NCBI RefSeq assembly: GCF_014193425.1
Contig: NZ_JACHZG010000001.1
Location: forward strand, 1,674,001-1,738,000
DNA: 64,000 bases
Direction: 5' to 3'
DNA from: Microlunatus antarcticus
GTDB lineage: Bacteria > Actinomycetota > Actinomycetes > Propionibacteriales > Propionibacteriaceae
Below the pieces are notes generated by a model that was not told the origin of the DNA, searched no databases, and worked only from the letters and a program-made list of their open reading frames with translations. Position numbers and translations under genes: made by a program. Positions 1 to 7,897 of this stretch are shown here, in pieces; within the stretch, counting starts at the first letter, position 1; each line of letters opens with the position of its first letter.

Positions 1-1
1 C

Positions 2-280
2 GACCTGATCGAGGACTCCGAGGCTGTCGTGCCGGCGGACGCGGTGAGCTTCACGCTCCTGCAGGAGCAGCTGCACGACGTGCTCGACACGCTCAGCGAG
101 CGGGAGGCCGGTGTGGTCTCCATGCGCTTCGGCCTGACCGACGGTCAGCCCAAGACGCTGGACGAGATCGGCAAGGTCTACGGCGTGACCCGTGAGCGGA
201 TCCGCCAGATCGAGTCGAAGACCATGAGCAAGCTGCGGCACCCGTCGCGCTCGCAGGTCCTGCGCGACTACCTGGACTGA
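2..280 (+). CDS. rpoD: RNA polymerase sigma factor, RpoD type, C-terminal end (partial)
   Basis: The reading frame is open from base 2 and enters from the left edge, so only the last 92 codons are present. They cover sigma region 4: [15 protein letters not shown] is the region 4.1 core, and [20 protein letters not shown] is the region 4.2 helix-turn-helix that reads the -35 element. The ending [17 protein letters not shown] is typical of sigma-70 group 1 and 2 proteins. Whether this is the principal sigma factor or a group 2 paralogue cannot be decided from the tail alone. A long terminator hairpin follows the stop within 11 bases. Confidence 0.9.
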   Translation, partial: DLIEDSEAVVPADAVSFTLLQEQLHDVLDTLSEREAGVVSMRFGLTDGQPKTLDEIGKVYGVTRERIRQIESKTMSKLRHPSRSQVLRDYLD

Positions 281-290
281 GTCTGCAGGC

Positions 291-327
291 GGCGGCGCTC
301 CGACGGGTTCCCCGTCGGGGCGCCGCC
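291..327 (+). terminator. Long GC hairpin after the sigma factor gene
   Basis: Arms 291-307 and 311-327 pair over 17 positions, with one G-T wobble, around the 3-base loop TTC. The outer part is GGCGGCG/CGCCGCC and the inner part CGACGGG/CCCGTCG. The hairpin starts 11 bases after the sigma stop. Only a weak T-containing stretch follows, which is common for terminators in high-GC actinobacteria. Confidence 0.75.
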
Positions 328-338
328 GTTCAGGTTCC

Positions 339-770
339 ATGGCCAAGCGCTCACCCAAGAACCGACGGCCGCCCCGCGAGATCGCTGGCGACCGGCCCGT
401 CGTCGTGGTCTGCCGCGGCGGTGACTGCGGCAACCGCACCAAGCACCCCGGCTTCGACCACGTCGCCCAGCTGCGCCAGGTCCGGCTCGGCCTCGACGGC
501 GTCGCCGACGTGGTGTCGAGCAGCTGCCTCGACGCCTGCGACCACTCCAACGTCGTCGTCGTCCTCCCCGGCCAGGACGGCCGGGCTGCCGGTGGTGATG
601 CTGTCTGGATCGGCCAGGCCCTCGACCCCGACACCACCGCCGACATCGTCCGCTGGGTCGCCGACGGAGGCCCCGGCCGGGTCGAGGAACCCACCCTCGT
701 CGAGATCAACGCCTTCCGACCCACCCGGCTCAACCGGCATGAGCTCGAGGAAGCCACCGGCGTCGGCTGA
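339..770 (+). CDS. (2Fe-2S) ferredoxin domain protein, thioredoxin-like fold
   Basis: A 143-residue protein with two cysteine pairs, CRGGDC near residue 25 and CLDAC near residue 63. This Cx4C...Cx3C arrangement is used by thioredoxin-like [2Fe-2S] ferredoxins, as in the NuoE C-terminal half. The first 18 residues are basic and probably disordered. The last 40 residues, with a conserved-looking VEINAFRPTRLNRHELEEA tail, lie outside the cluster domain. No redox partner gene is adjacent, so the electron donor and acceptor are unknown. The ATG start has only a weak ribosome binding site and lies just past the sigma terminator, so it probably has its own promoter or is leaderless. Confidence 0.7.
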   Translation: MAKRSPKNRRPPREIAGDRPVVVVCRGGDCGNRTKHPGFDHVAQLRQVRLGLDGVADVVSSSCLDACDHSNVVVVLPGQDGRAAGGDAVWIGQALDPDTTADIVRWVADGGPGRVEEPTLVEINAFRPTRLNRHELEEATGVG

Positions 771-810
771 GGCCGGCACCGCCCCCTGAGACCGTGCCGC
801 GAAGACGGGG

Positions 811-1593
811 TCAGACCTGGTGCTCGACCTCGAAGGGCGGCTCGCCCGAACGCAGGTCCTCGTCGGAATCCCGCAGCGCGAAGCGCATGGCCGCCTCGGC
901 CGCACCGGGGTCGGCCGCCCGGACGGCGTCGAGCACGGCCTGGTGGTCGGGCACCGGGTCCATCCAGCCGGCCCCCGGGTGGTGCTGAATCCGGTTGCGC
1001 GCCTCGAGCGCGTGCGTGACGACCATGTCGAGGCGGGCGTAGAGCTCGTTGTGCGTGGCCTTGAGCAGCAGCAGGTGGAACTCGAGGTCGGCGGCCGCCA
1101 GCTGGTCGACGTCGCGGCCGGCGGCGGCGAAGGCGTCGAAGGCGGACTCGAGCGCCTCGAGGTCGGCGTCGGTGCGACGGAGCGACGCGAGCCGCGCGGC
1201 CGCCGGCTCGATCGCGTCGCGGAGCTCCGCCAGGTCGGCCAGCAGCCGGTCGTCCTCGCGCCGCGCCTCGCGGCGCCACATCATCACGTCGCTGTCGAGC
1301 AGGCTCCACGCGTCGCGCTCGCGGACGAAGGTGCCGCGCTTCGGTCGCGAGTCGACCAGACCCTTGGCCCCGAGGACCTTCAGGGCCTCCCGGATGACCG
1401 TCTTGCTGACCCCGAACTCGGGCTCGAGGGCGTCGATGTCGATGACCGAGCCCGGCGGGTAGTCGCTGCGGATGATCCGCAGGCCCAGCGCGGAGACGAC
1501 CTCGCCGTGGAGGCCGCGCCCGGGGTACACAGCCACGTCCTGACCGTAGCGCAGGTGCGCCCGCCTTCCAGCCGTGCGCTTGCCACTCTTCAT
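811..1593 (-). CDS. GntR-family (FadR/FCD subfamily) transcriptional repressor
   Basis: A 260-residue protein. Residues about 28-90 form a winged helix-turn-helix with the GntR signature (ALEPEFGVSKTVIREALKVL, then the wing KGLVDSRPKRGTFV). Residues about 110-240 form an all-helical FCD effector domain that includes AELRDAIEPAAARLA and the metal-binding-type histidines in LEFHLLLLKATHN and PDHQAVLDA. FCD regulators usually bind small organic acids. The gene is divergent from the sugar-acid transport and dehydratase genes, so it is probably their repressor, relieved by an acid sugar or its keto-deoxy product. A DgoR-like role (galactonate) is possible but not proven. Confidence 0.85.
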   Translation of the reverse strand: MKSGKRTAGRRAHLRYGQDVAVYPGRGLHGEVVSALGLRIIRSDYPPGSVIDIDALEPEFGVSKTVIREALKVLGAKGLVDSRPKRGTFVRERDAWSLLDSDVMMWRREARREDDRLLADLAELRDAIEPAAARLASLRRTDADLEALESAFDAFAAAGRDVDQLAAADLEFHLLLLKATHNELYARLDMVVTHALEARNRIQHHPGAGWMDPVPDHQAVLDAVRAADPGAAEAAMRFALRDSDEDLRSGEPPFEVEHQV

Positions 1594-1632
1594 TAATTAG
1601 TATTTTATGGCGGTACCGACCTGGCGCTTACG
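1594..1632. promoter_or_regulatory. AT-rich divergent promoter/operator region of the sugar-acid locus
   Basis: The stretch just outside the GntR start codon is strikingly AT-rich for this genome. It contains ATTAAT and TAATTA palindromes (1592-1599), then TAGTATTTTAT. One half matches the TnGT half-site of FadR-type operators; the second half is not clear. It sits where a repressor would control both divergent transcripts. GGTACC (1615-1620) is a small additional palindrome. Confidence 0.4.
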
Positions 1633-1645
1633 AAGGAGTAACCCG

Positions 1646-2905
1646 ATGGCTTTCCCGCACCCCCGGCGTTCACCTCTGGCGGCTGTCGCCCTGGCCCTCG
1701 CGGCCGGGCTGAGCCTGACGGCCTGCGGCGGCTCGGCCGGCTCCGACGACGGTGGTGACGGCGGCCCCGTCACGGTCACCTTCGCGGCCTCGACGTTCGG
1801 CGACCCCGGGCTCGGCCCGCGCCTGACCGCGCTCATCGACAGCTACAACGCCAGCCAGACGGCGGTGAAGATCGAGCCGGCCGCGGTGCCGTTCCCGACC
1901 TTCGGCCAGACCGTCCTGACCCAGATGGGCGGGGGCGAGGGGCCCGACCTGGTGCGCTTCGACATGCCCGAGTTCACCGCCGCCGCCGACGCGGACCTGC
2001 TCGAGCCGCTCGACGACCGCGTGAAGACCGACGGCCTGCAGCTGCAGCCCGGCCCCGACCAGTACATGAAGCTGGACGGCAAGCGCTACGGGATCGTCTT
2101 CGACACCTCGAACTACGTCATGTACTACAACACCGAGCTCGTGAAGACGCCGCCGAAGACGTTCGACGAGTTCATGAAGACCGCGAAGGCGACGACGAAG
2201 GGCGACGTCTACGGGCTCGCCTTCCGGCAGACGCAGGCCGAGGAGAACGGCGTCTGGCAGGACATCTTCAACTACGTCTACGGCTTCGGCGGCCAGTGGT
2301 CGGACGGCACGAACCTCACGCTGAACAAGGCCGAGAACGTCAAGGGCCTCGAGGCGTACCAGTCGCTCTACGACGCGGGCGTGATCCCGAAGGGTGCCGA
2401 CGCGGCGACGTTCCGCAAGATGTTCGCCCAGAACAAGGTCGGGATGGAGCTGAACAACGGCGGCTACCTCGTGGCCACCCGCGGCACGAACCCCGACCTC
2501 AAGTTCAGCGTCGCCCCGATCCCGTTCCCGGTCCGCGCGCAGGGCGCAATCATGGCGCCGATCGTGATCAACGCGAACAGCGAGCACAAGGACCAGGCCG
2601 CCGCCTTCGTCGACTGGGTGCTCCAGAGCGAGAACCAGACGGCGCTGCAGGAGGCCCTCGGCGCCTCGAGCGTCGCGACGGTGACCCAGCGCAGCGCCAA
2701 GCAGCTGGAGGAGACGCCCTTCCTGCCCGTCTACGACGAGCTGACCAACTCCAGCGCCCCGCAGATCGTCGTCGGCTTCGGCCCGAAGACGGCGGACATC
2801 CGCAAGATCGTCGTCACCCAGGTGATCGCGGCCCTGCAGGGGCAGCAGAGCATGCAGCAGGCGATGGACAAGGCGCAGGACGAAGCGCTGAAGATCGTCG
2901 GTTGA
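1646..2905 (+). CDS. ABC transporter solute-binding lipoprotein (family 1)
   Basis: The start at 1646 is chosen over an upstream in-frame ATG at 1607 because AAGGAGT lies 7 bases ahead of it and the protein then begins with a proper signal peptide. The signal ends in the lipobox LTAC, so the protein is lipid-anchored outside the membrane. The 419-residue mature fold is a periplasmic-binding-protein type 2 solute receptor (FDTSNYVMYYNTELVKTPPKTFDEF and MFAQNKVGMELNNGGY regions), typical of CUT1 sugar importers. It heads an operon with two permeases and two sugar-acid enzymes, so the ligand is probably an aldonate, uronate or related sugar. Confidence 0.88.
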   Translation: MAFPHPRRSPLAAVALALAAGLSLTACGGSAGSDDGGDGGPVTVTFAASTFGDPGLGPRLTALIDSYNASQTAVKIEPAAVPFPTFGQTVLTQMGGGEGPDLVRFDMPEFTAAADADLLEPLDDRVKTDGLQLQPGPDQYMKLDGKRYGIVFDTSNYVMYYNTELVKTPPKTFDEFMKTAKATTKGDVYGLAFRQTQAEENGVWQDIFNYVYGFGGQWSDGTNLTLNKAENVKGLEAYQSLYDAGVIPKGADAATFRKMFAQNKVGMELNNGGYLVATRGTNPDLKFSVAPIPFPVRAQGAIMAPIVINANSEHKDQAAAFVDWVLQSENQTALQEALGASSVATVTQRSAKQLEETPFLPVYDELTNSSAPQIVVGFGPKTADIRKIVVTQVIAALQGQQSMQQAMDKAQDEALKIVG

Positions 2906-2906
2906 G

Positions 2907-3827
2907 GTGGCCGACGCCGCTCTCCTGGCCACGCGGCCACGGCGCGGCGCGCTGGGCAGCAGGAGCACGCCGTACCTGTTCCTGCTGCCGGCCGCCGTCT
3001 ACATCGTCCTGTTCCAGGCCGTGCCGCTGCTGCAGGAGGTCTACCTCAGCTTCACCCGGACCAACCTGCTGAACCCGACCCGGAGCACCTGGGTCGGGCT
3101 CGACAACTACGCACGCATCTTCGCCAGCGAGGACTTCCGGCAGACGCTGGTGACGACCCTCGCCTACGTCCTCGCCTGCGTGGTCGGCGCCGTCGGCTCA
3201 GGTCTGGTGGTGGCGCTGCTGCTGAACGGGCGCTTCCCCGGCCGGGGTGTCGCCCGGGCCCTGGTCACGATCCCGTGGGCGGCCCCGGGGATCGCCACCG
3301 CCCTCATCGCGACCTGGATGCTCAACGCCCAGTACGGCGTCCTGACGCGCGCGCTGCGCGCCGTCGGGGTCGACGTGGGGGAGAGCGGCGTCCTGGACAA
3401 CCCGCGCCTGGCCCTCGCCGCCATCCTGGTGACCACGGTCTGGCAGCTCTTCCCCTTCGTCGCCGTCGTGATCCTCTCGGCGCTGCAGTCGGTGCCCGCG
3501 GAGCTCGTCGAGGCCGCGCGGGTCGACGGCGCGCGCGGCGGGTGGATCTTCCTCGCGGTGACCTGGCCGGTGATCCGTCCGACGGTCGGGCTGGTCGCGC
3601 TGCTGATGACCATCTGGTCGCTGCGGCGCTTCGAGCTGATCTGGCTGATGACGCGCGGCGGGCCGCTCGGCCGTACGCGGACGCTGGTCATCGACCTCTA
3701 CTCCCAGGCGTTCGACTCCAAGCAGCTCGGGGCCGCCGCCGCCGTCGGCATGGTCGGGATCGTGATCGCGCTGATCGTGGTCGCCGGCAGCCGGGCCGTC
3801 GCCCGCGCAGCGGAGCGGACCGCCTGA
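2907..3827 (+). CDS. Carbohydrate ABC transporter permease (MalF/UgpA type)
   Basis: A 306-residue integral membrane protein with about six transmembrane helices; the first is in residues 20-45 (YLFLLPAAVYIVLFQAVPLL). The EAA loop ELVEAARVDGARGGWIFLAVTWPVIRP near residue 200 is the docking site for the ATPase. The GTG start lies one base after the binding-protein stop and its 3' end overlaps the next permease by one base (TGATG), so the genes are translationally coupled. It forms the heterodimeric channel with the following gene. Confidence 0.88.
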   Translation: MADAALLATRPRRGALGSRSTPYLFLLPAAVYIVLFQAVPLLQEVYLSFTRTNLLNPTRSTWVGLDNYARIFASEDFRQTLVTTLAYVLACVVGAVGSGLVVALLLNGRFPGRGVARALVTIPWAAPGIATALIATWMLNAQYGVLTRALRAVGVDVGESGVLDNPRLALAAILVTTVWQLFPFVAVVILSALQSVPAELVEAARVDGARGGWIFLAVTWPVIRPTVGLVALLMTIWSLRRFELIWLMTRGGPLGRTRTLVIDLYSQAFDSKQLGAAAAVGMVGIVIALIVVAGSRAVARAAERTA

Positions 3828-4657
3828 TGCGCCGCCTCCGTCTCGGTGTCGCCGGCCGCATGCTCGCCGTCCTGGTCGTCCTCGGGGTGTCGGTCTTCCC
3901 GATCTACTGGATGTTCACGACCGCGCTCACCAGCGACGCGGACCTCTTCGCCCCCCGCACGCGGCTGGTCCCCGACCTCCGCCAGTTCGACGTGTTCGTC
4001 GACGCGCTGACCGAGGGCCAGACCCTCACGTGGCTCGCCAACAGCACCGTCGTCGCCGTCGGCACCACCGTGCTGGCGATCGGGCTCGGGATCCCTTTGG
4101 CGTACGCGCTGTCGCGGTTCTCCTTCGTCGGCAAGAGCCTCGTCGGGCTGCTGCTGCTCATGACGCAGATGCTCCCCGAGGCGCTGATGGTCGTGCCGCT
4201 GTTCTCCCTCTACCGCCGCTTCGACCTCCTGGACTCGCTCGGCGGGCTCGTGCTCGCGAACGCCGCGTTCGTCCTGCCGATCGTCGCGCTGGTCCTCAAG
4301 GGGGCGATCGACGGCATCCCGAAGGAGCTGGAGGAGTCGGCCCGCGTCGACGGCTGCGGGCCCTTCTCGGTCCTGACACGGATCAACCTGCCGATCATGA
4401 CGCCGTCGATCGCCGCGGCCGCCGTCATCGCCTTCTTCCACGCGTGGAACGAGTACGTCTTCGCCGTCACGTTCATCTTTGACAAGGGCCTGCAGCCGGC
4501 GTCGGTCGGCCTGGCCGGCTTCGTGGGCGAGCAGGGCACCGCCATCCAGACGATCATGGCCGTCGCGTTCATGTTCACGCTGCCGGCGGTCGCGTTCTAC
4601 CTCTTCGCCCAGAAGTACGTCGTCTCCGGCATGACGGCCGGCGCCGTCAAAGGATAG
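3827..4657 (+). CDS. Carbohydrate ABC transporter permease (MalG/UgpE type)
   Basis: A 276-residue permease starting with a membrane helix (MLAVLVVLGVSVFPIYWMFT). It ends in the classic MalG-like tail FYLFAQKYVVSGMTAGAVKG, and the EAA loop ELEESARVDGCGPFSVLTRI is near residue 165. It is the partner of the upstream permease. No ATP-binding subunit is encoded in the operon, so the transporter must use an ATPase encoded elsewhere, as CUT1 systems in Gram-positive bacteria often do with a shared MsmK/MsmX-type protein. Confidence 0.88.
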   Translation: MRRLRLGVAGRMLAVLVVLGVSVFPIYWMFTTALTSDADLFAPRTRLVPDLRQFDVFVDALTEGQTLTWLANSTVVAVGTTVLAIGLGIPLAYALSRFSFVGKSLVGLLLLMTQMLPEALMVVPLFSLYRRFDLLDSLGGLVLANAAFVLPIVALVLKGAIDGIPKELEESARVDGCGPFSVLTRINLPIMTPSIAAAAVIAFFHAWNEYVFAVTFIFDKGLQPASVGLAGFVGEQGTAIQTIMAVAFMFTLPAVAFYLFAQKYVVSGMTAGAVKG

Positions 4658-4665
4658 GAACCCGC

Positions 4666-5886
4666 ATGAAGATCATCTCGCTCGACACGGTGACCGTCGA
4701 CTTCTACCGCACCAACCTCGTCTTCCTGCGGCTGACGACCGACGAGGGGCTGACCGGCGTGGCCGAGGCGACCCTCGAGGGTCAGGAGCTGGCCGTGCAG
4801 GGCGCGGTTCGGGTCCTGGAGCAGGCGGTGCTCGGCAAGGACCCGACGCGGATCAGCCAGCTGGTCTACGAGGTCTCCCGCGACGGCTACTGGCGCGGCG
4901 GCCCCGTGTCGGGCACCGCGCTCAGCGCCCTGGAGATGGCGCTCTGGGACGTGTCCGCCCGGGCGCTCGGCGTGCCGGTGCACCGGATGCTGGGTGGGGC
5001 GATCCGCGACCGGGTGCGGGCGTACGCCAACGGCTGGTTCTCCGGCGCCGCCTGCCCGGAGGACTTCGCGGCGGCGGCCGTGGTGACGACGGCGGCCGGG
5101 TTCCGCGGGCTGAAGTGGGACCCCTTCGAGGCGGCCGACCTCTACGTGACCGACCGGGACCTCGACCGGATGCTGGAGTCCGTGGCCGCGGTCCGCGAGG
5201 CGGTGGGGGGCGACGTCGAGCTGTTCGTCGAGGGCCACGGGCGCTTCGACGTGCCGACCGCCATCCGGGTGGCGCGGCGTCTCGAGCCCTTCAACCCCGT
5301 GTTCTTCGAGGAGCCCTGCCCGCCGGAGGGGATCGACGCGATGATCGAGATCCGGCGGCACTCCCCGGTCGCGATCGCCGCCGGCGAGCGCTGGTACGGC
5401 CGTCAGGGCTTCGTGCCCGCGCTGGAACGCGGTGCGGTCGACTTCGTCCAGCCCGACGTCACGCACGCCGGTGGGCTCCTCGAGCTCGCCTTCATCTCGA
5501 CGCTCGCGGCCCACCACTACGTACCGTTCGCGCCTCACAACCCGAGCGGGCCCCTCAGCACGGCGGCCACCCTCCAGCTGGGGGCGACGCTGCCCAACTT
5601 CCGCTACCTCGAGATCATGGCCGTGGACGTCCCGTGGCGGGGCGACGTGTCGGACGAGCACCTCGAGCTCACCGCGGAGGGCGACGTGCTGATCCCCGAC
5701 GGGATCGGGCTCGGGATCGACCTCGACCTGGACGCGATCGCCGAGCACCCGTACGTCCCGCACCCGATGGCACTCTTCTCCGACACGGTCGCCGACATCC
5801 GCCCGCCGGACGCCTGCTCCTACTTCAACCGCGGCGGGGCGGCGGAGCCGCTGCTCACCGGCGACGACCTGCTGGCCGCGTCCTAG
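4666..5886 (+). CDS. Enolase-superfamily acid-sugar dehydratase (mandelate racemase/muconate lactonizing family)
   Basis: A 406-residue protein with the N-terminal capping domain (1-125) and a (beta/alpha)7-beta barrel. Visible catalytic elements are K150 (GLKWDPF), the metal ligands E189 (FVEGHGRF, with H191 next in the barrel), E215 (FFEEP) and E241 (GERWYGR), D264 (QPDVTHAGG) and the general base H291 (PHNPSGPLS). The KWDPF and EGHGRF motifs place it with galactonate/arabinonate-type dehydratases rather than true mandelate racemases. It would convert an aldonate to a 2-keto-3-deoxy acid in the cytoplasm, which suits the transporter upstream and the keto-deoxy-acid enzyme downstream. The exact sugar is not readable from sequence. 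Confidence 0.82.
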   Translation: MKIISLDTVTVDFYRTNLVFLRLTTDEGLTGVAEATLEGQELAVQGAVRVLEQAVLGKDPTRISQLVYEVSRDGYWRGGPVSGTALSALEMALWDVSARALGVPVHRMLGGAIRDRVRAYANGWFSGAACPEDFAAAAVVTTAAGFRGLKWDPFEAADLYVTDRDLDRMLESVAAVREAVGGDVELFVEGHGRFDVPTAIRVARRLEPFNPVFFEEPCPPEGIDAMIEIRRHSPVAIAAGERWYGRQGFVPALERGAVDFVQPDVTHAGGLLELAFISTLAAHHYVPFAPHNPSGPLSTAATLQLGATLPNFRYLEIMAVDVPWRGDVSDEHLELTAEGDVLIPDGIGLGIDLDLDAIAEHPYVPHPMALFSDTVADIRPPDACSYFNRGGAAEPLLTGDDLLAAS

Positions 5887-5900
5887 ACCGAGGAGACGAG

Positions 5901-7064
5901 ATGACCGAACCGTTCGAGCACCTGCCGCTGACGACCGACGGCGCGGAGGCGCTCCTGGTCGGGCGGCTGCTCGACCCGGAGGTGGGCCCGTGCGTGGTCG
6001 CGGTGCGGGGCACCGAGCTCGTCGACCTGAGCGGGACGACGCCCACCGTGTCCGACCTGCTCGACCGCCAGGACCGGCTCGGCGTGGTCCGCGGGTCCGA
6101 CGGTGGCCGACGCTGGTCCCTGCCGGCCGTGCTCGCCGCGACGCTGGACGGCGACCGCACCGGGCCGCGCCTCCTGGCGCCCGTCGACCTCCAGGTGATC
6201 AAGGCCGCGGGGGTGACGTTCGCCCGCAGCATGCTCGAGCGCGTCATCGAGGAGCACGCGAAGGGCGACCCGGCCCGGGCCCGGGAGATCCGCGCGCGCG
6301 TCGCGGACGTGGTCGGCGGGGCGGTGGCCTCGGTGCGGCCGGGGTCGGAGGAGGCCGCGCGGGCCAAGACCGTGCTCATCGCCGAGGGGCTGTGGTCGCC
6401 CTACCTGGAGGTGGGCATCGGGCCCGACCCCGAGATCTTCTCCAAGGCGCCGGTCCTGTCGGCGGTGGGCACGGGGGCGCAGATCGGGGTGCTGGAGCGC
6501 TCGACCTGGAACAACCCCGAGCCCGAGGTCGTGCTGGCCGTGACCAGCACGGGCGAGCCCGTGGGCGCCACCCTGGGAAACGACGTCAACCTGCGCGACT
6601 TCGAGGGCCGTAGCGCCCTGCTGCTGACCGAGGCCAAGGACAACAACGCCTCGTGCGCGATCGGGCCGATGATCCGGCTCTTCGACGACACCTTCACCCT
6701 CGACGACGTACGCCGCCTCGACGTCACGCTGCGCATCGAGGGCCGCGACGGCTACGTGCTGGAGGCGGGCAGCTCGATGAGCGAGATGAGCCGGGACCCG
6801 CTCGACCTGGTCCGCCACGCCCACGGGCGCCACCACCAGTACCCCGACGGCTTCGCCCTGTTCACCGGGACGATGTTCGCGCCCGTCGACGACCGCGACG
6901 AGCCGGGGCTCGGCTTCACGCACCACCCGGGCGACCGCGTCACCATCTCGGCGCCCGCCCTCGGTCGGCTGGTCAACATGGTGACGTCCTCCGAGCAGGC
7001 TCCGCCCTGGACGTCGGGGATCCGGGAGCTCATGCGGAACCTGGCCGCCCGCGACCTGCTCTGA
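5901..7064 (+). CDS. Fumarylacetoacetate-hydrolase family protein, XylX-like 2-keto-3-deoxy-sugar-acid dehydratase
   Basis: A 387-residue protein with GAGGAG eight bases before its ATG. Segments such as LLAPVDLQVIKAAGVTFA, LWSPYLEVGIGPDPEIF, WNNPEPEVVLAV, LGNDVNLRDFEGRSALLL and KDNNASCAIGP closely follow, from memory, the Weimberg-pathway enzyme XylX (2-keto-3-deoxy-pentonate dehydratase). That family is an FAH fold with Mg2+ bound through acidic residues. The product would be 2-oxoglutarate semialdehyde, but no semialdehyde dehydrogenase is present locally. With the upstream dehydratase it makes two consecutive dehydration steps of a pentonate or similar acid. A hexonate substrate cannot be excluded. 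Confidence 0.8.
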   Translation: MTEPFEHLPLTTDGAEALLVGRLLDPEVGPCVVAVRGTELVDLSGTTPTVSDLLDRQDRLGVVRGSDGGRRWSLPAVLAATLDGDRTGPRLLAPVDLQVIKAAGVTFARSMLERVIEEHAKGDPARAREIRARVADVVGGAVASVRPGSEEAARAKTVLIAEGLWSPYLEVGIGPDPEIFSKAPVLSAVGTGAQIGVLERSTWNNPEPEVVLAVTSTGEPVGATLGNDVNLRDFEGRSALLLTEAKDNNASCAIGPMIRLFDDTFTLDDVRRLDVTLRIEGRDGYVLEAGSSMSEMSRDPLDLVRHAHGRHHQYPDGFALFTGTMFAPVDDRDEPGLGFTHHPGDRVTISAPALGRLVNMVTSSEQAPPWTSGIRELMRNLAARDLL

Positions 7065-7087
7065 CCGAGCGTCCGCGCCTCCGCGCC

Positions 7088-7789
7088 TCAGCGGCTGGTC
7101 GGGCTCCCGAGCTCGCGCCACTGCTCCGGGGTCACCTCGGGGTGGTCGAGCCAGTAGTCGGCGTAGTAGTCGACCAGCGGCGCGAACTCATCGAAGATGC
7201 GACGCAGCTCGGGGATCGCGTCCGTGCCGGGCGGGGCCACGTCGACCCGGAGGTCGAGCAGCGGACGCGGTGACGCGGTGCCGGCGACGACGATCGTGGA
7301 CGACAGGTGCTGCACGCCCTCGCCGCCCGCCGCGAGGCCGGACTCCACCGCGAGCAGGAGCCGTTCGGCGAAGGCGCGGTCGCCGCTGCCCTCGTAGCTC
7401 TCGGCCATCGCGTCGAGGACCTGCTGACCGACGAGCAGGTTGCCCAGCACGGCGAAGCCGTCACCGGTCCGGTGCGCGGCGTACGGGCCGCAGCTCGGTC
7501 CGGTGTGGCCCGCCACGCGCCCGTCGGGCGTGACGATCCCGACCTGCCGGTAGCCGAAGTGGGCGTCGGTCGTGCGCAGCGCGTCGATCGCGACGGCGGG
7601 CTCGAGCCCGCTCTCCACGAGGTCGAGCGCCCGCCGTCCGAGGCGCCAGTCGCTGTGGCTCTGCGAGGCGATCGCGGCGACGCCGGCGCGGACGTGGGTG
7701 CAGCGTGAGGCCACCCCCATGGCGCTCGTGCCCTGGCACAGGCCGACGGCGCGGGTCTCGGGGTCGACGGCGACGATGGTGAAGGTCAT
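7088..7789 (-). CDS. DUF1028 family protein (Ntn-hydrolase-like)
   Basis: A 233-residue protein beginning TFTIVAVDPETRAVGLCQGT, the usual start of DUF1028. Further family blocks are GVAAIASQSHSDWRLGRRALDLVESGL, RQVGIVTPDGRVAGHTG and GNLLVGQQVLDAMAESY. DUF1028 proteins resemble Ntn-hydrolases and are often encoded beside amidases or catabolic operons; their reaction is unsettled. The gene converges on the sugar-acid operon with a 23-base gap, so it is not part of that transcript. No signal peptide is evident. Confidence 0.8.
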   Translation of the reverse strand: MTFTIVAVDPETRAVGLCQGTSAMGVASRCTHVRAGVAAIASQSHSDWRLGRRALDLVESGLEPAVAIDALRTTDAHFGYRQVGIVTPDGRVAGHTGPSCGPYAAHRTGDGFAVLGNLLVGQQVLDAMAESYEGSGDRAFAERLLLAVESGLAAGGEGVQHLSSTIVVAGTASPRPLLDLRVDVAPPGTDAIPELRRIFDEFAPLVDYYADYWLDHPEVTPEQWRELGSPTSR

Positions 7790-7897
7790 GTCGGGCTGTC
7801 CTCTGCGTCCTCAGAACGTGGCGGTCGACGATGACGGCACCTGGTCGAGCCGGACCCTAGCCGAGGGCGCGGCGATACGCCCGCACGGCCCGGCCTG

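Noticed and set aside
1670-2968. 432-codon minus-strand frame opposite the solute-binding protein
   Set aside because: Same-length shadow; the plus-strand frame has a lipobox, solute-binding motifs and a Shine-Dalgarno.
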